From NCBI RefSeq assembly GCF_900104725.1, contig NZ_LT629758.1, positions 992,001-1,056,000 of the forward strand: a DNA stretch of 64,000 nucleotides. Direction: 5' to 3'. The position numbers and the translations under genes were made by a program. Origin of the DNA: Actinoplanes derwentensis (GTDB lineage Bacteria; Actinomycetota; Actinomycetes; Mycobacteriales; Micromonosporaceae). Under the pieces are notes generated by a model. That model did no database searches. It was given only the letters and a program-made list of their open reading frames with translations, and was not told where the DNA came from. Shown in pieces: positions 44,334 to 51,873 of the stretch; the first letter of the stretch is position 1, and the number at the start of each line of letters is the position of its first letter.

Positions 44334-44849
44334 ATGGTGCGAGCAGTGGCGATTCAGCGGTTCGGGAACCCGGACGGGATGGCGCTGGTGGAGATCGCGG
44401 CCCCGGAACCCGAGGCGGGGCAGGTGGTCATCGCGATCGAGGCGATCGGGGTCGGTGGGGACTTCGTCGAGCTTTCCGGCGGAGTCAGTTCCGTGGACGC
44501 GGTGGCTCTCGGTGGCCCGGTGCCGGTCGCGCACTTCGCCCTCCAGCACGCGCACTTCAAGACCGGAGACACCGTTCTGGTACGTGGGGCGGCGGGCAGC
44601 ATCGGCATCGCGGCCGTGGAGATCGCCGCCCGCGGTGGAGCCGGAGCCGTCGCGGTGACGACGTTGTCAGCGCAATGGGGCGAGCGGCTTCGGGCCCTGG
44701 GGGCGACGGAGGTTCTGGATCGTTCCGGGAAGGGCGATGCGGCGTACGACCTCATCATCGACATCGTCGGCGGCCCTGACCTGCCGGACTTCATCGACCG
44801 GCTCGCCCCGAACGGGCGCCTGATGGACGGGATCGTCCTGACTCCCTGA
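44334..44849 (+). pseudogene. Internally deleted quinone oxidoreductase
   Basis: A 171-residue remnant of a medium-chain quinone oxidoreductase. The N-terminal piece (AVAIQRFGNPDGMALVEIAAPEPEAG) joins directly through VGGDFVELSGGVSSVDAVALGGPVP to the NAD-binding piece (TVLVRGAAGSIGIAAVEIAARGG). Most of the catalytic GroES-like domain and the C-terminal substrate part are missing against the usual length of about 320. The deletion keeps the frame, so a stable protein could still be made, but it is unlikely to be an active reductase. Located downstream of the ArsR gene. Confidence 0.75.
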
Positions 44850-44854
44850 TCGGG

Positions 44855-44904
44855 GTCAGTAGCGGTCCAGCCAGAGGACGTCAGTAGCGGTCCAGCCAGA
44901 GGAC
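44855..44904. repeat. Perfect 25-bp tandem duplication at a stop codon
   Basis: The unit starting GTCAGTAGCGGTCCAGCCAG is at 44855-44879 and 44880-44904, without mismatch. The second unit contains the stop and final residues WLDRY of the lipoprotein gene (minus strand). The first unit carries an extra, now untranslated, copy of the same ending. Confidence 0.95.
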
Positions 44905-45549
44905 GACACCTGTCACGTCGTGCAGGACAGCCGCCGCGCCCGCCCGGATCGCGGCCGCGCACCGGGCCTCGGTGAACGTCGCCGGGTCGAAGGCCGAAGC
45001 CGCGCCGAGGCCCGCGCCGCGGAACGAGGCGCCGGTCCAGTCGACCGCTGTCACGTTGGCGGTCGGTTCGGCGATCTCCGCGCCCACGATCAGGAACTGC
45101 TGGTCGAGGTGGCTGGGGCTGACCAGGGCGAGCGGATCGATCAGGCCGTTGCCGGCGCTGACGATCAGATCCGGTCGCAGCGCCATGGCCTCGACGATCG
45201 CGTCGACGGGTTTCGTGGCGTCCGCGGTGACCGTCCGTAGCGACACGTCCTCCGCGGATGCCCAGTCGTGGACCGCTGTCACCAGTGCTTCCGCCGGGGC
45301 ATCGGTGCCGATGGTCAGCAGGACCACCCGGTAGCCGGCGGGCGGGCGCACCGACGACCACGAACCCGGGCTCGGCGTGATGATCGCTTCCGGGGTGGGC
45401 GGCGCCGACGGGTCGGTGAAGCCCGTTCCGAGCGCGCCCAGCGGAGCCGGAGCGGGCCGTGATCGGGACCAGTCGTCGTGGTCGGCACAGGCGGAGACGA
45501 GGACGGCGGTCGCGGTGAACAAGACGACGGCCCGGAGAAGGCGGCGCAC
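44881..45549 (-). CDS. Lipoprotein with binding-protein-like fold
   Basis: A 222-residue lipoprotein. I start at GTG 45549 with GAGGAC upstream. The longer frame to 45708 is not supported. Lipobox VLVSAC with C21. After a Pro/Ser-rich linker, the domain (VVLLTIGTDAPAEALVTAV, RPDLIVSAGNGLIDPLAL, HLDQQFLIVGAEI) looks like one lobe of a BMP/PnrA-type nucleoside-binding or periplasmic-binding-like fold. It is short for a full two-lobe protein (about 320). Ligand unknown. Divergent from the HupE-like gene. Confidence 0.75.
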   Translation of the reverse strand: MRRLLRAVVLFTATAVLVSACADHDDWSRSRPAPAPLGALGTGFTDPSAPPTPEAIITPSPGSWSSVRPPAGYRVVLLTIGTDAPAEALVTAVHDWASAEDVSLRTVTADATKPVDAIVEAMALRPDLIVSAGNGLIDPLALVSPSHLDQQFLIVGAEIAEPTANVTAVDWTGASFRGAGLGAASAFDPATFTEARCAAAIRAGAAAVLHDVTGVVLWLDRY

Positions 45550-45670
45550 GGTGATCGTCCTCTGTCGGGGGAACGGAGCTTTGCCGGGGGAACGGAGCGA
45601 CCCCTTTCCTACACCGGATCCCGCGCTGGTCCACGGGTTGCGCGGAGTTGTCGTCAGCGGTTCGCCCGGC

Positions 45671-45686
45671 ATCTTGATCTTGTTAA
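45671..45686. promoter_or_regulatory. Shared 16-bp motif upstream of HupE-like gene
   Basis: ATCTTGATCTTGTTAA, 25 bp before the HupE-like ATG. The identical 16 bases occur at 46883-46898 before the metallophosphoesterase. It contains two direct ATCTTG hexamers. Probably a common regulator site for the two units; identity unknown. Confidence 0.7.
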
Positions 45687-45711
45687 CCCGCGGGGTGCAG
45701 CGTGCCATCGC

Positions 45712-46857
45712 ATGTCATCGCTCCACCGTCTCCTGGTTCCACTCGCTGCCGCCGTCCTGATCGGAATCGGCGCCGGCCCGGCCGCCGCACACGGATTCAT
45801 CTCGACCGTCTACGCCGATGTCACCGCCGCCGGACAGGGTCACGTCCGGACCGTGCTGGAGCTGGAGTACGACCTGTTCGTCGTGTCGGCCGCCGACTCC
45901 GGTGGGAACGACGGCCTGTTCCAGGACGGCACCGCGGCGTTCGAAGCCGGTGACCCGCAAGCGCAGGCCGCCGCGCTGGACACCCACGCCACGACCGCGG
46001 TCGGCTACGTGACCAGCCGTTTCACGGTCGCTGCGGGTGGCCGGGCCTGCGTGCCGGTTCCGGTCGAGGGCTTCCGGATGGGTACGCGGGAGAACGTTCC
46101 GTACACCACCCTGGTCCTCGACTGGACGTGCCAGGCGGCAAGCGACTACGAACTGCGCAGCGTGCTGTTCCCCGCGTCCGAAGAGTTCGTCCGGGACACC
46201 AAGACGATCGTCACCTACGCGATCGGCGGCCGGACCGGAAGTGCCGCCCTGGACGCGGGCACGCCCGGGTTCTCCACCGCGCAGCCCTGGTACCAGCGGT
46301 TCGCCGAGTTCTTCGTACTCGGCGCCGAGCATCTGCTGTTCGGACTGGACCACGTGCTCTTCCTGCTGGCGCTGATCGCCGGATCCCGTCGCCTGCGGGA
46401 GATCGTGCTGGCAGCGTCGGCGTTCACCGCGGCCCACTCGGTGACGTTCATCCTGGCCGCTCTGGGCCTGGTCACGGTGCCGGCCAGCATCGTCGAACCG
46501 ATCATCGCCCTGTCGATCGCGGTGGTAGCGGGCTGGGACCTGTGGCAGTTGCGGCGAGAAACCCCGGCCACGGGCCGGCTCGCGGTGGTGTTCCTCTTCG
46601 GTCTCGTGCACGGAGTCGGGTTCGCCGGTGCGCTCGGGATCGACGAGCCGTTCTCGTGGACGCTGCTCTGGTCACTGCTGGTGTTCAACGTGGGCATCGA
46701 GACCGTGCAGCTCGCTCTGATCGCGGTCACCTTCCCGCTGCTGACACTGCTGCGCCGACGGTCGCCCCGGACGGCACGCTGGGTGTCCGGTGTGATCGCG
46801 GCCGGGGTGTCCACGATGGGGCTGATCTGGTTCGTGCAGCGCCTGACGGGAAGCTGA
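45712..46857 (+). CDS. HupE/UreJ-like membrane protein
   Basis: A 381-residue protein. I start at ATG 45712. A signal peptide ends AGPAAAH and is followed by a secreted N-terminal domain of about 170 residues. A C-terminal HupE/UreJ-like membrane domain has about seven segments with conserved His/Asp motifs GAEHLLFGLDHVLFLLAL, FTAAHSVTFIL and LVHGVGFAG. HupE/UreJ proteins are proposed nickel or other metal transporters, so metal handling is a reasonable guess. No hydrogenase or urease is nearby. The shared 16-bp motif links it to the downstream metal-dependent phosphoesterase. Confidence 0.85.
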   Translation: MSSLHRLLVPLAAAVLIGIGAGPAAAHGFISTVYADVTAAGQGHVRTVLELEYDLFVVSAADSGGNDGLFQDGTAAFEAGDPQAQAAALDTHATTAVGYVTSRFTVAAGGRACVPVPVEGFRMGTRENVPYTTLVLDWTCQAASDYELRSVLFPASEEFVRDTKTIVTYAIGGRTGSAALDAGTPGFSTAQPWYQRFAEFFVLGAEHLLFGLDHVLFLLALIAGSRRLREIVLAASAFTAAHSVTFILAALGLVTVPASIVEPIIALSIAVVAGWDLWQLRRETPATGRLAVVFLFGLVHGVGFAGALGIDEPFSWTLLWSLLVFNVGIETVQLALIAVTFPLLTLLRRRSPRTARWVSGVIAAGVSTMGLIWFVQRLTGS

Positions 46858-46882
46858 GGTCTTCCGGCGTACGCCATCAATG

Positions 46883-46898
46883 ATCTTGATCTTGTTAA
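46883..46898. promoter_or_regulatory. Shared 16-bp motif upstream of phosphoesterase
   Basis: Second exact copy of ATCTTGATCTTGTTAA, 91 bp before the phosphoesterase start at 46990. No clear -10 box is assigned. Together with the copy at 45671 it suggests co-control of the HupE-like and phosphoesterase/DUF916 genes. Confidence 0.7.
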
Positions 46899-46989
46899 TG
46901 ATCGGTTCATCGGACTGGACGAGCTTGATCCCCGCTTCCCGAACTTTCCCACTGGGAAGCGATCTCTCTCATCTACGGAACGGAAACCG

Positions 46990-48867
46990 ATGAGAACGCA
47001 CCTCATCCGTAACGGGGCAGTCGTCCTGGGGATGGCGGTGGCCGTCAGCGGCCTGGGCGCACCCGCCTACGCCGCCGACTCCGCCACGCTGAGCGCCGTC
47101 GTCCTGGGCGTCGGCGCCAACGAGACCCAGCGCATCGTGAGCTGGTACTCCTCGGCGGACACCACCCAGTCGGTCCAGCTCGCCCCGGCCGCTTCGGTGG
47201 TCGGCGGCGAGTTCCCGGCGAACGCGCCGACGTTCGCCGCCCTCGGCTCGGCCAACATCGCGAGCAGCGGCGGCTACAACCGGCACGCCACCATCACCGG
47301 CCTCGCCGAACACACCGCGTACCAGTACCGGGTGGGCTCGGAAGGCAACTGGTCGGCGGCGTACCCGTTCAAGACACAGGACTTCGAAGGCGACTACGAC
47401 TTCCTGTTCTACGGCGACCCGCAGATCGGGGCGTCCGGCAACGTGGCCAACGACCAGGCCGGCTGGACCGACACCCTGGACGTCTCGCTGGCCGCCAACC
47501 CGAACGCCGAACTGCTGGTGTCCGGCGGCGACCAGGTGGAGACCGCCAACACCGAAGCGCAGTGGAACGCCTTCCTGGCCTCCGACAAGCTGCGCCAGTA
47601 CCCGTGGGTGGCCACCATCGGCAACCACGACGTCGGCGGCAAGGCGTACGAGCAGCACCTCTACACCCCGAACACCGACCGTTCGGGCTCGTACTACTCC
47701 AACGGCAACCCGGCGTCCAACACCTCGGGCGGCAACTACTGGTACGTCTACAAGGACACGCTGTTCATCGACCTGAACAGCAACTCCTACGCCACCTCGC
47801 AGGGTGGCGGAGGCGACGCGGCGCACGTCAAGTACGTGACCGACGTGGTCAAACAGCACGGTGCCGAGGCGAAGTGGACCGTCCTGGTCTACCACCACTC
47901 GATCTACTCCGCCGCTGCGCACGCCAAGGACAGCGACGCGAAGGTCCGCCGGGTCGACTTCCCGACGACCTTCTCGGATCTGGGCGTGGACCTGGTGCTG
48001 CAGGGTCACGACCACGTCTACACCCGCAGTTACCTGATCAAGAACGGCCAGAAGGCGAACTCCGACGAGCAGCCCGGTGACGCCGAGGTGTTCGCCGGAC
48101 CCGGTGGTGTGCTGTACGTGACCTCGAACTCGGCGTCGGGTTCGAAGTACTACGACATCACCAAGCCGGACGCCAGCGGCACCAACGGCCCGGACCCGTT
48201 GAAACCGGCGAACTACTGGTACAACTCGGTCCAGAACCAGGAGCACGCCCGCACGTACGTCAAGGTCGAGGTCCGCAACGACAAGCTGGTCGTGGCGAAC
48301 GTCCGCAGCGCCGCCTCCACCGAGGCCGGTCAGCCGGTCGGCTCGATCGTCGACAAGGTGACGGTCCGCCCCTACCACGGTGACGGCCAGCAGATCCAGG
48401 TCGGCGTGCCGACGGCGGTTCCCGGCGAGTTCGGCTGGACCATCGACGGCCACAACGACCTGGTCGACCTCGGCACCGCGGTCGAGACGAACGGCGAGTA
48501 CTTCGCCGCCACCGGCAAGATCAACCCGATCAAGGTGTCGGACAGCCGCCGCTCCCTCTCGCCGTGGTCGATCTCGGCCAGCGTCGGCGACTTCACCGAC
48601 GCGGACAAGAAGTTCTCCGGCTCCTACCTGGGCTGGGGACCGTACCTGGCGACCGCCGGTGCCGGCGCCGAAACCGGAGCCGACGTGGCCTCCGGTTACG
48701 ACGACGACGGCAAGGGCCTGTCGGTCTCCCGTGGCCTCGGCTACGCGGAACAGGGACACGCCCGCGGCACGGCAGTGCTCGGCGCCGACCTGGATCTGAA
48801 GATCCCGGGCGAAGCCGAGAAGGGCAACTACCGCACCACCTTGACGATCACCGCGCTGAGCAGCTGA
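46990..48867 (+). CDS. Secreted metallophosphoesterase with WxL-like C-terminus
   Basis: A 625-residue secreted protein. Signal peptide to about residue 28 (PAYAA). A purple-acid-phosphatase-type N-terminal beta domain spans about 32-130. The calcineurin-like phosphoesterase domain has all five metal motifs: D143 in YGDPQIG, D181 in SGGDQVE, N212/H213 in GNHDVGG, H302/H303 in YHHS and H340/H342 in GHDHVYT. The C-terminal 140 residues (WSISASVGDFT, SGSYLGWGP, GNYRTTLTITAL) resemble the WxL cell-surface domain of Gram-positive bacteria. It would release phosphate or nucleosides outside, held on the wall by the DUF916 partner encoded next. Confidence 0.88.
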   Translation: MRTHLIRNGAVVLGMAVAVSGLGAPAYAADSATLSAVVLGVGANETQRIVSWYSSADTTQSVQLAPAASVVGGEFPANAPTFAALGSANIASSGGYNRHATITGLAEHTAYQYRVGSEGNWSAAYPFKTQDFEGDYDFLFYGDPQIGASGNVANDQAGWTDTLDVSLAANPNAELLVSGGDQVETANTEAQWNAFLASDKLRQYPWVATIGNHDVGGKAYEQHLYTPNTDRSGSYYSNGNPASNTSGGNYWYVYKDTLFIDLNSNSYATSQGGGGDAAHVKYVTDVVKQHGAEAKWTVLVYHHSIYSAAAHAKDSDAKVRRVDFPTTFSDLGVDLVLQGHDHVYTRSYLIKNGQKANSDEQPGDAEVFAGPGGVLYVTSNSASGSKYYDITKPDASGTNGPDPLKPANYWYNSVQNQEHARTYVKVEVRNDKLVVANVRSAASTEAGQPVGSIVDKVTVRPYHGDGQQIQVGVPTAVPGEFGWTIDGHNDLVDLGTAVETNGEYFAATGKINPIKVSDSRRSLSPWSISASVGDFTDADKKFSGSYLGWGPYLATAGAGAETGADVASGYDDDGKGLSVSRGLGYAEQGHARGTAVLGADLDLKIPGEAEKGNYRTTLTITALSS

Positions 48868-48879
48868 TCGCACCCCCTG

Positions 48880-48909
48880 GTGGGCGGGCGTCCTCCGGCG
48901 CCCGCCCAC
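48880..48909 (+). terminator. Hairpin between phosphoesterase and DUF916 genes
   Basis: GTGGGCGGGCG (48880-48890), 8-nt loop, CGCCCGCCCAC (48899-48909), followed by TTCTTCT. A strong 11-bp GC stem within the operon gap. It may act as a partial terminator, lowering DUF916 expression relative to the phosphoesterase. AGGAG at 48917-48921 follows for the next gene. Confidence 0.75.
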
Positions 48910-48930
48910 TTCTTCTAGGAGCACTCACTG

Positions 48931-49926
48931 ATGAAGACCGTCGTTGTCGCCCTGCTGGCCGCCCTGGCGATACCCCCTGTCCAGGCCGCCGACGGCGACG
49001 TCACCTGGACGGTGCGCACCGCCTCCAACAGCCTCGGCGCCACCCGGTCGAGCTTCGGCTACGACGTCAGCCCCGGCACCACCACCAGTGACGCCATGGT
49101 CGTCGCCAACAAGGGCACCGAGGCGGTGAACCTGAAGGTCTACACGGCCGACGGCTACACCACCGACGCCGGCCAGCTGGACCTGCTGACCGGCGACAAG
49201 AAATCAAAAGCCATCGGCGCTTGGGTACGTCCGACGAGCACCGCCGTGACCGTGGCCCCCGGCAGGACCGTCGAAGTGCCGTTCACCATCACGGTCCCCG
49301 CCGACGCCACGCCCGGCGACCACGTCGGCGGCATCGTCACCTCCCTGACCGCCCCCGACAAGACCGCGAACGTCAACGTCGAACGCCGCCTAGGCATCAA
49401 GATCAAGCTCCGGGTGGCGGGCGACCTGGCTCCCGCCCTGGCCATCGAGAACCTGGACGCCGACTATCACGACGGTTCGGCGACGGTCTCCTACACGATC
49501 CACAACACCGGCAACGCCGTGCAGACGGCCAGTCAGGCGGTCACGGTCAGCGGCCCGTTCGGCTGGTTCCGCGCCGACGCCACCGGAATCGTCACCCCAC
49601 CGGAACTACTGCCCGGCGAGTCCTGGCAGGTCAAGGTCCCGATCTCGAACGTCACCCCGGCGCTGCTGCTGACCGCGACGGCCACGGTCACACCGTTGCT
49701 GACCGACGCATCCGGCTCGACGACCGCCCTGAATCCGGTCACCGCCACCGCCACCACCTGGGCGTTCCCGTGGATGATCACGCTGCTGGTGGCCGTACTC
49801 ATCGCGCTCGTGATCCTCGTCGTGGTCCTGAACCGCAAGCGGCGCGCCCGTCGCAAGGAACGCGAGGACGAACGCGTCCGCGAAGCGGTCGAACAGGCCC
49901 TGCGCGAGAAGGACACCGCTCACTGA
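48931..49926 (+). CDS. DUF916 (WxL-interacting) membrane protein
   Basis: A 331-residue surface protein. Signal peptide to about residue 19, then the DUF916 peptidoglycan-binding beta domain (DVTWTVRTASNS, ATPGDHVGGIVTSL) and a second beta domain. One membrane segment (about 278-300) and a Lys/Arg/Glu-rich cytoplasmic tail follow. In Firmicutes such proteins bind WxL-domain proteins and peptidoglycan. Here the gene directly follows a phosphoesterase with a WxL-like C-terminus, so a matched pair is very plausible. Confidence 0.88.
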   Translation: MKTVVVALLAALAIPPVQAADGDVTWTVRTASNSLGATRSSFGYDVSPGTTTSDAMVVANKGTEAVNLKVYTADGYTTDAGQLDLLTGDKKSKAIGAWVRPTSTAVTVAPGRTVEVPFTITVPADATPGDHVGGIVTSLTAPDKTANVNVERRLGIKIKLRVAGDLAPALAIENLDADYHDGSATVSYTIHNTGNAVQTASQAVTVSGPFGWFRADATGIVTPPELLPGESWQVKVPISNVTPALLLTATATVTPLLTDASGSTTALNPVTATATTWAFPWMITLLVAVLIALVILVVVLNRKRRARRKEREDERVREAVEQALREKDTAH

Positions 49927-49968
49927 CACCGTGTACGTGACCTTGCCGTCCGGTGCGGAAACGGGTGT

Positions 49969-50541
49969 TCAGGGGTTGTGGATCTGGATCGGGAAGGACT
50001 GGGTCAGTGGGTTCGTGATGCCCGGGGCCGGACACCGGGCCCACAGGATCGGGGTGCGGATCGTGACGTCGGCGGGAATCGTGGCCCGCACGGTGAAGGT
50101 TCCGGTGGCGAGGTCGGTCGTCGTGGTCAGGTCGCGGCTGCCGGCGGTGGGTGCGGTGGCCAGCGGGCTCGGCTGCTCCTTTCGCTGCGCCATCGTCGGG
50201 CTCAGCGGGGCGCCCCGGTCCCAGCGAAGGCCGACCGACCCGGCCCGGCCCGGTGTACAGCCGGCGCCGGAGATCGTGATGAGGCCGCCGGAGACGGTCG
50301 TCGCCGGATCGGCGGTCAGTGTCCGGGGGTCGGCTGTCGTCGCCGGGGTGGGCTGATAGCGGTCGTGGCGGGTCAGCGGAAGAGCAGCGGTGGCGGCGGC
50401 GACCAGGACCACCGCGATGGCGGCGCCGCGGGCCGTGCGGCGGCGCTGGGCGCGGCGGTGCAGGCTCGCCGACGGCGGCTGCCGGGCGGCGAGAGCGCCC
50501 TCTTCGACCAGGCGGCGGAGGCTGTCGCGAGGATCAGACAT
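49969..50541 (-). CDS. Anti-sigma-factor-like membrane protein
   Basis: A 190-residue protein starting at ATG 50541. The N-terminal cytoplasmic part (MSDPRDSLRRLVEEGALAA) and a single membrane segment (about 42-60, GAAIAVVLVAAATAALPL) resemble the small membrane proteins encoded right after SigE-family ECF sigma genes. A Thr/Pro-rich outside linker and a beta domain with two cysteines follow. Its start overlaps the 52-residue sigma remnant. It may now be an anti-sigma without a sigma partner. Confidence 0.7.
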   Translation of the reverse strand: MSDPRDSLRRLVEEGALAARQPPSASLHRRAQRRRTARGAAIAVVLVAAATAALPLTRHDRYQPTPATTADPRTLTADPATTVSGGLITISGAGCTPGRAGSVGLRWDRGAPLSPTMAQRKEQPSPLATAPTAGSRDLTTTTDLATGTFTVRATIPADVTIRTPILWARCPAPGITNPLTQSFPIQIHNP

Positions 50542-50692
50542 GACGGGATACCTGTCCTTCCGCATCGGTGTCGGTGGCGACGTGCCGGGTCAGGATCGAG
50601 CGGGCCCGGGCGAGGCGACCACGGACTGTACTGACGCGCAGATTCAGCTGGGCGGCCACCTGCTCCCGATCACCGGTGTGCTGGTGCTCCAC
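50534..50692 (-). pseudogene. C-terminal stub of an ECF sigma factor
   Basis: A 52-codon frame begins GTG at 50692, directly after the TGA of the upstream gene. It reads HTGDREQVAAQLNLRVSTV followed by RGRLARARSIL, which is the region-4 helix-turn-helix of a SigE-type ECF sigma factor. Region 2 and all upstream parts are absent; an unrelated secreted-protein gene lies there instead. The frame overlaps the anti-sigma-like ATG by 8 bp, just as a full sigma gene would. It is best read as the 3' end of a sigma gene cut by deletion or replacement. Confidence 0.75.
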
Positions 50693-51073
50693 TCAGTTAC
50701 GACCCACCGGGGCGGCGTTTTCGAGTTTCTCGGCGGGCGTCAGGGCGAGCCAGGTGAGCTGTTCCCACGTTGCCTTGCCGTCCGCCTTCAACTCCTTCAC
50801 CAGTCGGTTCATCTCGGCGACCTGCACCGAGGTCCACGGCCCGCCTACTTTGATCTTCTCCTGGAGGCGCAGCAGTTCCTTGTTCGCCGACGTCTCGGCC
50901 TTGGCCTGGGCGACGGCGTTGTGGGACACGGACTGCCGAGCCGGTACGGGTGCGGCAACGGCCACCGGCTTGGCTCCGTTACCGGTGGAGGCGATCGCGG
51001 TAGTGGCCAGTGCGCCGCACAAGCCGGTGGCTACGGCACCGATGGCGATGGCCGTGAGCAAGGGCTTTCGCAT
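50693..51073 (-). CDS. Small secreted protein, unknown
   Basis: A 126-residue protein with a signal peptide (about residues 1-29, ending TTAIAS) and a short mature part rich in Ala, Lys, Glu and Leu (LLRLQEKIKVGGPWTSVQVAEMNRLV) that looks helical. No family recognised. Its stop is immediately followed in the same frame by the GTG of the sigma stub. ATG at 51073. The 137-bp gap upstream (51074-51210) contains no gene. Confidence 0.65.
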   Translation of the reverse strand: MRKPLLTAIAIGAVATGLCGALATTAIASTGNGAKPVAVAAPVPARQSVSHNAVAQAKAETSANKELLRLQEKIKVGGPWTSVQVAEMNRLVKELKADGKATWEQLTWLALTPAEKLENAAPVGRN

Positions 51074-51210
51074 GCTGGGTCCTTACTTCCCGAGGACATT
51101 GTCGAGACTTCCACGCCCCCGCCCATCGCCACGGCACACGACGACGATCTTCGTTACCGACCCGTTACCTTCGGCAGGGCCTCGGTAAACCCTACGGATC
51201 GATCGCACTC

Positions 51211-51873
51211 TCAGAGCTGGTGCTGGGCCCACTCAGTGCATTGCGCCCCGTACTGCTCCTCGCGGTCGACCGCGTTGTCGGTCCGGCCACTGGTCAGCCA
51301 TCGGCGTTCGCCGTCACCGGTTTGGACGTATGTCATCCTGTACGACTCGAGATTTGCTCGGTCCTTGCGAACCTCGGATGCGTCCTCAACACCACGCCAG
51401 TAGCCGCGATCGGTGCAGAACGTGACCCGGGCCTCGTCCGGGCCGGTCTCCTCGACGCCCATGGCCTTGGCCCAGAGAGGACCCCTCGATGGGTTCTCGG
51501 CGTCCGTGACTTCGGCGGACGGCGCAAGGACCTCCTGGTAGTGCTTATCGGTGAAGAGGAACCGGCCGATCGGAATGATCGGGGTCCAATCGGTCTCGCT
51601 CCGCAGCCAATAGCTGAACACGAGACTCCGCCTGGCGGCAACGAGGTCTTCTGTCGCCGGCACCCCAGCAGGCTCCCAGGTGATCGGCAGTTCCTTGGTT
51701 CCGTCCATCGGCAGTTTCTGGTATGCCTCCTCGAAAGTCATCGCCGGCGCATCGCTACCTATCACACCTGGCGACGGCGATGCCCCCGGATTCGAGGGCG
51801 CATCGGTATCCGTGCAGCCTCCCGCTACAGCGCAGACCATCACGGCAACGACCGCCGCACCCCACCACTTCAC
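51211..51873 (-). CDS. Lipoprotein, third gene of ESX-style operon
   Basis: A 220-residue lipoprotein. I start at GTG 51873, which overlaps the DUF6571-like stop as GTGA. Lipobox AGGC with C20, a Pro/Ser linker, then a domain rich in aromatic residues (FSYWLRSETDWTPI, ARVTFCTDRGYWRG) resembling secreted proteins of ESX-related islands. The function is unknown. It may be a surface partner or immunity-type protein for the large gene upstream. Confidence 0.75.
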   Translation of the reverse strand: MKWWGAAVVAVMVCAVAGGCTDTDAPSNPGASPSPGVIGSDAPAMTFEEAYQKLPMDGTKELPITWEPAGVPATEDLVAARRSLVFSYWLRSETDWTPIIPIGRFLFTDKHYQEVLAPSAEVTDAENPSRGPLWAKAMGVEETGPDEARVTFCTDRGYWRGVEDASEVRKDRANLESYRMTYVQTGDGERRWLTSGRTDNAVDREEQYGAQCTEWAQHQL

